From positions 1 through 64,000 of the forward strand of contig NZ_JAMZNK010000030.1 in NCBI RefSeq assembly GCF_027980145.1: a stretch of DNA of 64,000 nucleotides, read 5' to 3'. The position numbers and the translations under genes were made by a program. The stretch is from Flavobacterium azizsancarii (lineage in GTDB: Bacteria; Bacteroidota; Bacteroidia; Flavobacteriales; Flavobacteriaceae). The notes beneath the pieces were generated by a model. That model saw only the letters and a list, made by a program, of their open reading frames with translations. It was not told the DNA's origin and did not search any database. This document shows, piece by piece, positions 25,328 through 34,090 of this stretch; the first letter of the stretch is position 1; each line of letters starts with the position of its first letter.

Positions 25328-26644
25328 ATGAGTACTACAACTACGCCTTTTGTGGCTTTCAAAGTAAAAGACATCTCTCTAGCGGCTTGGGGAAGAAAAG
25401 AAATTGAATTAGCTGAAGCTGAAATGCCAGGTTTAATGGCTCTTCGCGCTGAATATAAAGACGAACAACCTCTTGCAGGTGCTCGTATCGCAGGATGTTT
25501 GCACATGACTATCCAGACTGCAGTTTTGATCGAAACTTTAATCGCTCTTGGTGCAGAGGTTACTTGGTCTTCTTGTAACATTTTCTCTACTCAGGATCAG
25601 GCTGCTGCTGCTATTGCTGCTGCAGGAATTCAGGTTTATGCATGGAAAGGTCTTGATGAGCAATCATTTGACTGGTGTATTGAGCAAACTTTATTCTTTG
25701 GTGAAGACAGAAAACCATTGAACATGATCTTAGATGATGGTGGAGATTTAACAAACATGGTTATTGATCGTTTCCCGGAATTGGTTCCTGGAATCAAAGG
25801 ATTGTCTGAAGAAACTACAACTGGAGTTCACAGACTTTACGAAAGAGTAAAAGCCGGAACTTTGCCAATGCCTGCAATCAACATTAATGACTCTGTTACT
25901 AAATCTAAATTTGATAACAAATACGGTTGTAAAGAATCTGCTGTAGATGCTGTTCGTCGTGCAACTGACTTAATGTTAGCTGGAAAAAGAGTTATCGTTT
26001 GTGGATACGGTGATGTTGGAAAAGGAACCGCTGCTTCTTTCAGAGGTGCAGGATCTATTGTAACAGTTACTGAAATTGACCCAATTTGTGCTTTACAAGC
26101 TGCAATGGACGGTTATGAAGTTAAAAAATTAAACACTGTTGTTGCTAATGCTGATATCATCATTACAACTACAGGAAATAAAGATATCGTTCTTGGATCT
26201 CATTTCGAACAAATGAAAGACAAAACTGTTGTTTGTAACATTGGGCACTTTGATAACGAAATTGATATGGCTTGGTTGAACAAAACTCACGGTGCATCTA
26301 AAATCGAAATCAAACCACAAGTTGACAAATATACTATCGCTGGAAAAGACATCATCATTCTTGCTGAAGGTCGTTTGGTAAACCTTGGTTGTGCTACAGG
26401 TCACCCAAGTTTTGTAATGAGTAACTCATTTACCAACCAAACTCTTGCTCAAATCGAATTATGGAAAAACAGTGCGGCTTACAACAATGACGTTTATATG
26501 TTACCTAAACATTTAGATGAAAAAGTTGCTGCTTTGCACCTTGCTAAATTAGGAGTTGAATTGGAAACTTTACGTGACGATCAGGCTGCTTATATTGGTG
26601 TTCCGGTTGAAGGTCCATTCAAACCAGAGTATTACAGATACTAA
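25328..26644 (+). CDS. ahcY: Adenosylhomocysteinase
   Basis: This cytosolic enzyme hydrolyses S-adenosylhomocysteine to adenosine and homocysteine, relieving inhibition of methyltransferases. The 438-residue protein has ARIAGCLHMTIQTAVL, the NAD-binding GYGDVGKGTAASFRGAGS, the NDSVTKSKFDNKYGC segment and the C-terminal LGVELETLRDDQAAYIGVPVEGPFKPEYYRY. It is a single-gene unit with a TAAATTTG box at 25289-25296 and its own terminator. Codon use looks like that of a highly expressed gene (few rare codons). Confidence 0.98.
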   Translation: MSTTTTPFVAFKVKDISLAAWGRKEIELAEAEMPGLMALRAEYKDEQPLAGARIAGCLHMTIQTAVLIETLIALGAEVTWSSCNIFSTQDQAAAAIAAAGIQVYAWKGLDEQSFDWCIEQTLFFGEDRKPLNMILDDGGDLTNMVIDRFPELVPGIKGLSEETTTGVHRLYERVKAGTLPMPAININDSVTKSKFDNKYGCKESAVDAVRRATDLMLAGKRVIVCGYGDVGKGTAASFRGAGSIVTVTEIDPICALQAAMDGYEVKKLNTVVANADIIITTTGNKDIVLGSHFEQMKDKTVVCNIGHFDNEIDMAWLNKTHGASKIEIKPQVDKYTIAGKDIIILAEGRLVNLGCATGHPSFVMSNSFTNQTLAQIELWKNSAAYNNDVYMLPKHLDEKVAALHLAKLGVELETLRDDQAAYIGVPVEGPFKPEYYRY

Positions 26645-26689
26645 TCTATTTTAGATTGTAGATAAACGATCTAAGATTTTAGATTTATA

Positions 26690-26719
26690 GAAACCCTTGC
26701 AGAAATGTGAGGGTTTTTT
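26690..26719 (+). terminator. Terminator of ahcY
   Basis: AAACCCTTGC and GTGAGGGTTTTTT form a hairpin followed by Ts, 46 bases past the ahcY stop. Confidence 0.8.
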
Positions 26720-26869
26720 ATTTCAACTCTGTCTTGTCCAGAATCAACAAATCGTTTATTTTTACAAATAAACACATTTCTTACAAAAAAATATATTTTT
26801 AAAAAATAAGTTCTTAATTTTAAAAATAAAAACAAGTCCCTATTTATCAAACACATAAACCTTGTAATC

Positions 26870-29188
26870 TTGAAAAAAACATCTTATTTGTTCCTCTTCT
26901 TGTTTTTATTTAGCCTCCCGCAAATTATTTTTTCTCAGGAAAAGAAACCCAAAGTCGTTTTAGTTTTAAGTGGCGGCGGGGCGAAAGGAATTGCACATAT
27001 TCCGCTTTTACAAAAACTAGATTCTTTGCACATTGTTCCTGATCTTATTGTTGGCAATAGTATGGGCAGTATTATAGGTGGCTTGTATGCGATGGGATAT
27101 TCTGGTGATAGCATCGAAAAATTAACCAAAAACATTATCTGGGATAAATTGCTTGGCGGAGGTCAATCATTAAAATCTGCCAGTGTAGAAGAAAAAAGAG
27201 AATTTCAGAGATACTTAGTCGGAATAGGTGTTAAGGACAAAAAACTAAACAGCGTTGGCTCTCTTTTGAATGATCAAAATTTAAGAGAACTTCTTTCTGA
27301 ATTAACTTATCCTGTATACAATATTAAAGATTTTGACAGCCTGCCAATACCATTTAGAGCCATGGCTACCGATTTGTCTGAAGGAAAAGAGGTCATTTTA
27401 AGCAAAGGCAGTCTTGCTTATGCCATGAGAGCGAGTATGTCGTTGCCCGCTATTTTCAAGCCCATGGCCTACGAAAAAACAGTATTGGTTGATGGCGGTG
27501 TTATGAATAATTTCCCTACAGATGTTGCCAAACAAATGGGCGCGGATATTATCATTGGCAGTGATGTTGGGGGCGGATTGGAACCAATAGATAAACTGAA
27601 CAATCTTGTGACTATATTGACGCAAACCAGTATGTTTCCTAGTAATATCAAAAATCCTGAAAACCGAAAACTCTGCACGATCTTGGTCGATCATTTGCCA
27701 AACTTGCGTTTTTCTACTGCTGATTTTGCAGATAGCGAAGAAATCTACAAAGACGGTAAAATTGCCACAACAGAAAACCTTCCGGCTTTAATCGCATTAT
27801 CAGAACAATTGAAAGGATTTAAGCAACGAACTCATCGATTGCCTAACATACCCGGAGATTTTACTCTTGACACAATTGTTTACAAAAGAATCAGTCCGGA
27901 AAATCTTGCTCTGGTATTGGGAAGAATAAATCTTAAAACAAATATAAAATATACCACCAAAGATTTAATAGCGGGCATTAACAGAGCCATGGGTACGAAT
28001 CTTTTTGACGAGATCTCGCACAGTTTTTTCATCAAAGATGGCGACAAACTTGGGGTAACAATAATTGGATATGAGCGCGCCAAAAACCAACTCAACACAT
28101 CATTACATTACGATACTTACAGAGGTGTTGGAATCATTTTTAATTATACCGCCAGAAATGTTCTTGCCAGAGCATCCCGGCTTCTTGCAACAATAGATAT
28201 TGCAGAGCAGCCAAAAGCAAGAATTAATTTTCAGAAAAATTTTGGAAAAAACAGAGACTGGTGGTGGGCATCTGAAATGTACGGGGCTTTTTTAAGGCAA
28301 GAAATTTATATCAATGGCAAAGCCTCAGATAACATTCTTTATAACTCTTTTGAGTTCAATAATGAAATCAATAGAAACATAAATTCCCTTAAAAGTTATT
28401 TTGGTTATGGCTTAAATTATCACTACACCAATTTAAAGCCTAAATACAACAGAGAATACAATCCTAACTCAATCAATATCAAGGATTACTCTTTAAACAG
28501 CATAGAGGTAAACATGCATTATTCATATAATAATATGGATAAAGTTTTCTTTGCTGAACATGGAACAATTATAAAGGCAAATGTAACCCGATCATTGTTA
28601 TCAGATGTCTACACTTCTTTTAATGATCCAGATAAAACAACTACCTCAGGCGCAACTAATGGATATACAAAACTTGGTTTTAGTTTTGAAAAAAGAGCGC
28701 TCATAAATAAGAAGATTACAGGAATCATTGGTTTTGATTCTTATTTTATTTTTCAGGACAGACTTAAGGACAGTCAAATCTCATTTTCGGAACTTGGGTA
28801 TGCTTCAAAATATTTCTTAGGAGGAATTATACCGAGTTCTGGCAGTAATCGTTTTTCTTTTCCCGGCCTGAAAGAAGACGAACTCAATGTTACACAATAT
28901 ATAGGCTTAAATCTTGCCTCTCAAATAAATCTTATGGGAAAAATATATATGACTCCTCATTTTAATATTGCAACTGTAGGTTTTGACGCTTTTGACGAAT
29001 ACATTAAGGATGCATTTAGTCCTAAAGGAAAGTGGGACAATAACATTGAACCAAGCCTTGTATTATCCGGAGGAGCCGCTATTTCTTATCAGTCCATTTT
29101 AGGCCCAATTCATTTTGATACTTCCTGGATTAATAATATAGACAAAGTGAGATTATTTTTTAGTGTCGGATTCTCATTGAATCCTTAA
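26870..29188 (+). CDS. Patatin-like phospholipase with C-terminal outer-membrane barrel, TTG start
   Basis: The 772-residue protein starts with a signal peptide (MKKTSYLFLFLFLFSLPQIIFS). A patatin domain follows, with the oxyanion motif GGGAKG (35-40), the nucleophile in GNSMGS (Ser 64) and the catalytic Asp in the DGG near residue 208. After a linker resembling a POTRA domain (about 330-400), the rest resembles an Omp85-type beta-barrel. This is the architecture of autotransported lipases such as PlpD. No ATG lies near; the frame opens at TTG 26870, directly ahead of the signal peptide, so TTG is the likely start. Phospholipase activity is inferred from intact catalytic residues. Confidence 0.88.
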   Translation: MKKTSYLFLFLFLFSLPQIIFSQEKKPKVVLVLSGGGAKGIAHIPLLQKLDSLHIVPDLIVGNSMGSIIGGLYAMGYSGDSIEKLTKNIIWDKLLGGGQSLKSASVEEKREFQRYLVGIGVKDKKLNSVGSLLNDQNLRELLSELTYPVYNIKDFDSLPIPFRAMATDLSEGKEVILSKGSLAYAMRASMSLPAIFKPMAYEKTVLVDGGVMNNFPTDVAKQMGADIIIGSDVGGGLEPIDKLNNLVTILTQTSMFPSNIKNPENRKLCTILVDHLPNLRFSTADFADSEEIYKDGKIATTENLPALIALSEQLKGFKQRTHRLPNIPGDFTLDTIVYKRISPENLALVLGRINLKTNIKYTTKDLIAGINRAMGTNLFDEISHSFFIKDGDKLGVTIIGYERAKNQLNTSLHYDTYRGVGIIFNYTARNVLARASRLLATIDIAEQPKARINFQKNFGKNRDWWWASEMYGAFLRQEIYINGKASDNILYNSFEFNNEINRNINSLKSYFGYGLNYHYTNLKPKYNREYNPNSINIKDYSLNSIEVNMHYSYNNMDKVFFAEHGTIIKANVTRSLLSDVYTSFNDPDKTTTSGATNGYTKLGFSFEKRALINKKITGIIGFDSYFIFQDRLKDSQISFSELGYASKYFLGGIIPSSGSNRFSFPGLKEDELNVTQYIGLNLASQINLMGKIYMTPHFNIATVGFDAFDEYIKDAFSPKGKWDNNIEPSLVLSGGAAISYQSILGPIHFDTSWINNIDKVRLFFSVGFSLNP

Positions 29189-29412
29189 AAACGATAAGCC
29201 TCAAAAAATCGACAAATTTAGTTATTCATCACGCCAAATCAGAAATCTTTGATTGTTAATCTTCAATCTAAAATCTCCTGACTTAATGACATTGGCTCCT
29301 ATGCCTCGTACTAGCGCAAACCAATAACATCATTTTAATCAGATATTATATATGTTTCTTAAGTTTAAGTTTTACTTTTGAAATTCAAATTCCCAATATC
29401 TAAAACCTAATT

Positions 29413-29985
29413 ATGAGAACACGCCTATTTTTAATGTTAATAATATTGTTGCCTTTTTTTACTAATGCTCAATCTAGTCTGCAAAGGCAAATGCAAGCAT
29501 CAAATTCAATGGTGCGACAACAAAATCAAATGTTTTTGCAACAACAGCAACAACAACGTATGATGGCAAGCATGATGAACAACATCGAAACAAAAGAATC
29601 CAAATTAGCCAAGGAAGAAAAAAAATTCAAAAAAATTCAGGAAAAAATAAAACAAAAAGAAGCTGACTTAACGACAAAAAACGATGAATTAAAAAGTCTT
29701 GAAATTAACTCACAAAACAATAATTCTGACATTATAAGAGATATTGAAAAAGCTAAAAAAGAAGTTGCAAAGTCTGAAGAAAAAATAAGTAAATCTAAAA
29801 CAGCTATTGAAAAAAGTTCGAATAAAATTCAGGATTTGCAAAACCAGATACTAGCCGATAAAATCAAAAAAGCAGAATTAGAGAAACAACACGAAGAAGA
29901 GAAGAAATTAAAAGAAGAGGAAAAAAGATTAAAGGAAGAGGAAAAAGCAAAAAAACAACAAGAAAAGCAAGACAAGAAAAAATAA
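29413..29985 (+). CDS. Secreted coiled-coil protein
   Basis: The 190-residue protein has a signal peptide (MRTRLFLMLIILLPFFTNAQ), a Gln/Met-rich stretch (residues 22-55) and then a long charged helix of Lys, Glu and Ala with heptad character to the end, finishing in EEKRLKEEEKAKKQQEKQDKKK-like sequence. It should form an extended coiled coil in the periplasm or at the surface. No enzymatic domain is visible. The C-terminal codons are repeats of GAA, AAA and GAG and may be evolving by slippage. It precedes the small-gene cluster on the same strand with a 32-bp gap to the next gene. Confidence 0.75.
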   Translation: MRTRLFLMLIILLPFFTNAQSSLQRQMQASNSMVRQQNQMFLQQQQQQRMMASMMNNIETKESKLAKEEKKFKKIQEKIKQKEADLTTKNDELKSLEINSQNNNSDIIRDIEKAKKEVAKSEEKISKSKTAIEKSSNKIQDLQNQILADKIKKAELEKQHEEEKKLKEEEKRLKEEEKAKKQQEKQDKKK

Positions 29986-30017
29986 AAATCTCTTTCTATA
30001 ATTCACACAATAAAAAT

Positions 30018-30302
30018 ATGATCGAAAAAATTTTATGTGACCTACATGGTTCAAAAGATATGTCTTTTGCCTGCATTCATATTGCAATGGCAATAGACAA
30101 AAAAGAAAAAGTTGGCTTTTTTTATTCAGAAGCCGAAGAAGATCTTCCTGAAATTGCCTGGTGTGGCGCATGCGAGCAATGGTTATTGGATAACGGAGAA
30201 GAATGGACTGACGTTTTTCAGGCTAATGCCGATTTTAAAATATTATGTTCAGATTGTTTTGAAGAAGCAAAAAACAATGAACCAGAGATTCATCTAAGAT
30301 AA
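30018..30302 (+). CDS. Small protein with zinc-ribbon-like cysteine pairs
   Basis: The 94-residue protein has Cys/His pairs at CDLHG, ACIHI, WCGAC and LCSDC, a spacing that suggests a zinc-binding fold. It has no signal peptide. I do not recognise a named family. It ends 2 bases before the next gene, so the two are probably co-translated. It belongs to a run of four small, mostly acidic proteins that includes a SUKH-like protein, a context seen for immunity genes, but no toxin gene is present. Confidence 0.7.
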   Translation: MIEKILCDLHGSKDMSFACIHIAMAIDKKEKVGFFYSEAEEDLPEIAWCGACEQWLLDNGEEWTDVFQANADFKILCSDCFEEAKNNEPEIHLR

Positions 30303-30304
30303 AT

Positions 30305-30940
30305 ATGATTTCTACAAAAAACTTTACATCATTACCCAATAGAAATTCATTACAAAGCATCTGTAAAGCAATCTCAGTTCTAGATGCTATTATTTGTCCC
30401 GAATGGGAATATCGATATTATTCGTACAACTCTAAATGGGGAGAAGGTGAAGAATATTGCGAAATGAGGTATGGATCCGGAGATTTAATGAATATTCTAT
30501 TTCTTGAAAACAATTGTGTAATAAATGGTTTTGCTCACGAATTTCAACACAATCAAAAAAGTGACCTGACTAAAAACTTACCTGAAATTTATAATGATTT
30601 TATTTTTGGTGAACCTGTTGCTTCTTTCGGTACTACATTTTGTTTGTGGACAAATCAAACGGGAAATTGGGAAACCGGAATAATCGAAGATTATAATGAC
30701 AATTCAGAAGAATTGCTTTCTGTTTTTGACAACACCCCACAAACTTATATTGACTGGGCAACCGAATATTTTGAAGATTCTTATAAGGAAACCGGAATTC
30801 CGTTAGAAACTGTTACCAAAATTTATCAAGGTCAAATCTTGACAAAAGAAATGGTATTATCTATTGTTGACGAAATTGAAGATTGGCAATTGCTGGAAGA
30901 CGATTTAAAGGAAATAGATTATGAATACGATTTTAAATAA
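30305..30940 (+). CDS. Hypothetical acidic protein in candidate immunity cluster
   Basis: This 211-residue protein is acidic (many Glu and Asp, especially in the C-terminal EDWQLLEDDLKEIDYEYDF) and rich in Trp and Tyr in its N-terminal half (PEWEYRYYSYNSKWGEGEEY). There is no signal peptide or membrane segment. A possible HEFQH-like stretch (AHEFQHNQ) resembles a zinc motif, but the context is not that of a metalloprotease. Family not recognised. It follows the previous gene with a 2-bp gap. Confidence 0.65.
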   Translation: MISTKNFTSLPNRNSLQSICKAISVLDAIICPEWEYRYYSYNSKWGEGEEYCEMRYGSGDLMNILFLENNCVINGFAHEFQHNQKSDLTKNLPEIYNDFIFGEPVASFGTTFCLWTNQTGNWETGIIEDYNDNSEELLSVFDNTPQTYIDWATEYFEDSYKETGIPLETVTKIYQGQILTKEMVLSIVDEIEDWQLLEDDLKEIDYEYDFK

Positions 30941-31048
30941 AATTCTTTTAAGTAATAAATGTCTTGGTAAGCAAAGAAAAATTAAAGTAAAATCCGAAAT
31001 TATACAATTACGCTTTAGTTCTTTATAATAAAATAGCAGACTTTAATT

Positions 31049-31507
31049 ATGACAAAAGAAGATTTTAAAATCAATCTGGAAAAAGCTCTTAAAGGACTTC
31101 TTGATTTTACTCAGGAAATGGTAACGAACAAATTACCTCACGATTATAAATTCATAATTAAAACCAATTGTTCTTACGATGGGAATGAATTAGAAAATGA
31201 TGAAGAAATTTATCCTGATGATAAAATCAATGAAACAAATTCAATTAATCCTGCTACAAAATCTACTGCAATTGATTATCTATGGCGCAATGGCAAAGTT
31301 CCGCAATGGATCAATGTTCAGGTTAGTAGTTGTGATGCTAATTTTAGTTACATAACATTAGAATGCTGCGGAAGATATTCGGCTTTTCTAAATCACAAAG
31401 ATGGTCCTTTTCGTGGTTCAGGCCCTAGTATTCCCTATCGTTATTATGATTCAAATACTGAAAAACTTCTTCATAAAGTAGATTTCAATACGATTAATAA
31501 ATCTTAA
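31049..31507 (+). CDS. Hypothetical protein in candidate immunity cluster
   Basis: A soluble protein of 152 residues with an N-terminal helix (DFKINLEKALKGLLDFTQEMV), a polar middle, and a conserved-looking core WINVQVSSCDANFSYITLECCGRYSAF. No known domain is recognised. It ends 3 bases before the SUKH-like gene and is likely co-transcribed with it, so the two may form a functional pair. The 108-bp gap upstream shows no clear promoter. Confidence 0.65.
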   Translation: MTKEDFKINLEKALKGLLDFTQEMVTNKLPHDYKFIIKTNCSYDGNELENDEEIYPDDKINETNSINPATKSTAIDYLWRNGKVPQWINVQVSSCDANFSYITLECCGRYSAFLNHKDGPFRGSGPSIPYRYYDSNTEKLLHKVDFNTINKS

Positions 31508-31510
31508 ACC

Positions 31511-32110
31511 ATGTGGTACGATAAATATACTTTCTACAAAAAACAAAAAAGATTAATAGATGAATATCCTGAAATAAACCTTCAGCAAATATGGAATAAT
31601 AAACTTCCAACTGACTTTTTCTTGCCTGATGAATTACTTGAATTATTACAATTTTCTAACGGAGGAGGAATAATAAACGGAAACCGCGACTTTGGCTATT
31701 TCTCATTAATTGATATGAGAAACTATTATTTTGATTACAAACTTTCAAAATATACACCATTATTTTTACCTGTTGCATTTAATGGAGGTGGGATATTTTA
31801 TGCCTATGATTTTAGAGATCCAAAAAACATACGTATTGTTGCTGCAGACGCAGGAGATTTAGAATATGAAAGTTCAATCGTTATTGGAGAGACGCTGGAT
31901 GAAGTTTTAAGCAAAACAAATGATATTGTTGAAGAATTGGACAAAATTCGCACCCCGATTTTATTTACAGAAGATGAAAAACAAATAATTGAACTTCGTA
32001 AACAGCTTGCTTATTTAAACGCAAATCGAAATAGTATTGACACCAAAAGTTATTTATTAGCAAAACGAAAACTCGAAAGCCAAATTAAACAATTAAAGTT
32101 TTTCATATAA
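31511..32110 (+). CDS. SMI1/KNR4 (SUKH)-like protein, possible immunity protein
   Basis: The 199-residue protein has the SUKH-like pattern: a helical N-terminus, LPDELLELLQFSNGGG, then DFGYFSLIDM and PVAFNGGGIFYAYDF with VIGETLDEVL. Proteins of this superfamily often neutralise contact-dependent or polymorphic toxins. A C-terminal helix of about 50 residues (EDEKQIIELRKQLAYLNAN...) is added to the domain. No toxin gene is present in the window, so it may be an orphan immunity gene or have another role. Confidence 0.7.
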   Translation: MWYDKYTFYKKQKRLIDEYPEINLQQIWNNKLPTDFFLPDELLELLQFSNGGGIINGNRDFGYFSLIDMRNYYFDYKLSKYTPLFLPVAFNGGGIFYAYDFRDPKNIRIVAADAGDLEYESSIVIGETLDEVLSKTNDIVEELDKIRTPILFTEDEKQIIELRKQLAYLNANRNSIDTKSYLLAKRKLESQIKQLKFFI

Positions 32111-32148
32111 AGTTTATAATGCTAATTTCTAATAACACCCCCATTCTC

Positions 32149-32177
32149 TTGATTTCATCTCAATAAAACTAACTTTG
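32149..32177 (+). promoter_or_regulatory. Promoter of the SMR transporter gene
   Basis: TTG at 32149-32151 and TAACTTTG at 32170-32177 are separated by 18 bases, a full match to the -33/-7 consensus. The start codon follows 15 bases downstream. Confidence 0.65.
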
Positions 32178-32191
32178 TAAAAACGCTAACC

Positions 32192-32524
32192 ATGAAAAAC
32201 TTTTTCTTTTTAGGTATTGCCATTATGTTCGAAATTATTGCCACTTCGGCCTTAAAGAAATCAGAGCAATTTACACAGCTGATCCCAAGTATAATAACAA
32301 TTGTGGGATATTTTGCTGCATTTTACTTTTTGAGTTTTGCTATTAGAACCATTCCGGTTGGGATTGCTTATGCCATTTGGTCCGGCGTTGGAATTGTTTT
32401 AATTACTATTATTGGTGCTGTTTTCTTTAAGCAAATACCAGATTTACCTGCTATTATAGGACTAGCTTTGATTATGGCTGGTGTTATTGTAATTAATGTT
32501 TTTTCTAAAACTACAGCGCATTAA
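32192..32524 (+). CDS. SMR family small multidrug efflux protein
   Basis: A four-helix membrane protein of 110 residues of the EmrE type. The essential Glu in helix 1 is in the FEIIATSALKKSE motif, and the AYAIWSGVGIVLI motif of helix 3 is intact. These proteins act as dimers exchanging protons for cationic drugs or guanidinium. EmrE/QacE-like and guanidinium-exporting members cannot be separated safely here. It has its own promoter at 32149-32177. Confidence 0.93.
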   Translation: MKNFFFLGIAIMFEIIATSALKKSEQFTQLIPSIITIVGYFAAFYFLSFAIRTIPVGIAYAIWSGVGIVLITIIGAVFFKQIPDLPAIIGLALIMAGVIVINVFSKTTAH

Positions 32525-32621
32525 ACTGTAAATAAATCGTTCCAAATTTTAAGTTTCAAGCCAAAGCAACCTGAAAAAATAAGACATCAATTCTCAACTT
32601 ATTCATTTCAAATATAAAACA

Positions 32622-33089
32622 ATGGATTTCAAAAAAGCTACTATTTCAGACTTAAAAGAAATGCAGGAAATGTATATCGAAACCATTCAATGGATTTGCA
32701 AAAACGATTACAATCCGTTGCAAATTAATGCCTGGGTTTCCGGACTTAATGACACTGAACGCTGGCTGAAGGTTATACACAGTCAATATGTTTTACTGGC
32801 TCTTGTCGATGATAAAATTGTGGGGTACGGAACTTTGAAAGATGGAAATTATATTGATTTTTTCTGTGTTCACAAAGATTTTCAACGACAGGGAATTGCG
32901 GATAAAATATTCAGCGAATTAGAAATTGAAGCCAAAAAAGAAAACGCAAAAACAATCTCTGCAGACGTAAGCATAACGGCAAAACCATTTTTTGAGAAAA
33001 AAGGTTTTAATACAAAAGCCGAACAAAAAAACATACGATTGGGCGTTGAGCTTATCAACTATAAAATGGAAAAGGAACTCAAAAAGTAA
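32622..33089 (+). CDS. GNAT family N-acetyltransferase
   Basis: The 155-residue protein follows the GNAT fold. The acetyl-CoA site is seen in FFCVHKDFQRQGIADKIFSELE (Q/RxxGxG/A), followed by ADVSITAKPFFEKKGF. The N-terminal ATISDLKEMQEMYIETI is typical of the family. It lacks motifs that would indicate a substrate (antibiotic, polyamine or protein). It lies 97 bases after the SMR gene. Confidence 0.9.
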   Translation: MDFKKATISDLKEMQEMYIETIQWICKNDYNPLQINAWVSGLNDTERWLKVIHSQYVLLALVDDKIVGYGTLKDGNYIDFFCVHKDFQRQGIADKIFSELEIEAKKENAKTISADVSITAKPFFEKKGFNTKAEQKNIRLGVELINYKMEKELKK

Positions 33090-33222
33090 AAACAGGTTCA
33101 GTTTCAGGGTTCAAGTTGTTGGAGAACCTGAAACCTGAAATAAAAAAACTAATCAAAAAACTTCCGCAAGTTTCGGATTTTATCCTCGCAAAACCCTGTC
33201 GATATTTGCATTATAAAAATGA

Positions 33223-34080
33223 ATGAAAATGAACACACAGGAAAACATCAATTATAATCGCATTGCCGATGCGATCGATTATATCAAAGCCAACTTTAAG
33301 GATCAGCCTAACTTAGATGAGGTTGCCGAAAAAGTGCATTTAAGTCCGTTTCACTTTCAGCGCTTGTTTACGGAATGGGCAGGAACAAGTCCGAAGAAAT
33401 TTTTGCAATATATAAGTGTCGAACACGCCAAAAAAATCCTCAAAGAAAATAATAAAACTACATTGTCTGATGCCGCTTTTGATACCGGACTATCGGGAAC
33501 AAGCCGTTTGCATGATTTATTTGTAAATATCGAAGGCATGACGCCGGCTGAATATAAAAATGGCGGTAAAAACTTAGCCATTAATTTCAGTTTTGCCGAA
33601 AGTCCGTTTGGTAATATTATAGTGGCTTCGACCAATAAGGGGGTTTGTTTTATGGCTTTCGCAGAAGATGAAGAAACAGGATTTCAAGATCTGAAAAACA
33701 AATTTCCAAATGCAGCATTCTTACGAAAACTAGACTTATTGCAGCAAAACGCTTTATTTATTTTTCAGAATGACTGGAGCAAATTATCTGAAATTAAATT
33801 GCACTTAAAAGGAACTGACTTTCAATTGAAAGTTTGGGAAACACTGCTTAAGATTCCAATGGGACAACTTTCTACTTATGGATCAATCGCACACCAAATC
33901 GAGAAACCAAATGCTTCCCGTGCTGTTGGAACTGCCATTGGGAGTAATCCTGTAGCATTTCTGATTCCGTGTCATCGTGTGATTCAATCTTCCGGAACCT
34001 TTGGCGGTTATATGTGGGGAAACACCCGTAAAACAGCTATTATTGGCTGGGAAGGTGTTCAAACTAATTCAGATCTCTAA
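33223..34080 (+). CDS. Ada-like AraC regulator fused to O6-methylguanine-DNA methyltransferase
   Basis: The 285-residue protein combines an AraC-type HTH pair (residues 15-112: VAEKVHLSPFHFQRLFTEWAG ... AEYKNGGK) with a methyltransferase domain (about 120-280). The acceptor cysteine is in IPCHRVIQ and the Asn hinge in NPVAFLIPCHR. It equals the C-terminal two thirds of E. coli Ada; the N-terminal zinc/phosphotriester domain is missing and is encoded separately at 35065-35310. Start at 33223 or 33229 (both ATG). It is the first gene of an alkylation-damage cluster with the 2OG oxygenase and AlkB genes. Confidence 0.9.
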   Translation: MKMNTQENINYNRIADAIDYIKANFKDQPNLDEVAEKVHLSPFHFQRLFTEWAGTSPKKFLQYISVEHAKKILKENNKTTLSDAAFDTGLSGTSRLHDLFVNIEGMTPAEYKNGGKNLAINFSFAESPFGNIIVASTNKGVCFMAFAEDEETGFQDLKNKFPNAAFLRKLDLLQQNALFIFQNDWSKLSEIKLHLKGTDFQLKVWETLLKIPMGQLSTYGSIAHQIEKPNASRAVGTAIGSNPVAFLIPCHRVIQSSGTFGGYMWGNTRKTAIIGWEGVQTNSDL

Positions 34081-34090
34081 AACTAATCTC

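Noticed and set aside
29189..29412. Possible regulatory RNA in the gap upstream of the coiled-coil gene
   Set aside because: Only short, weak complementarities were found and no conserved element could be recognised.
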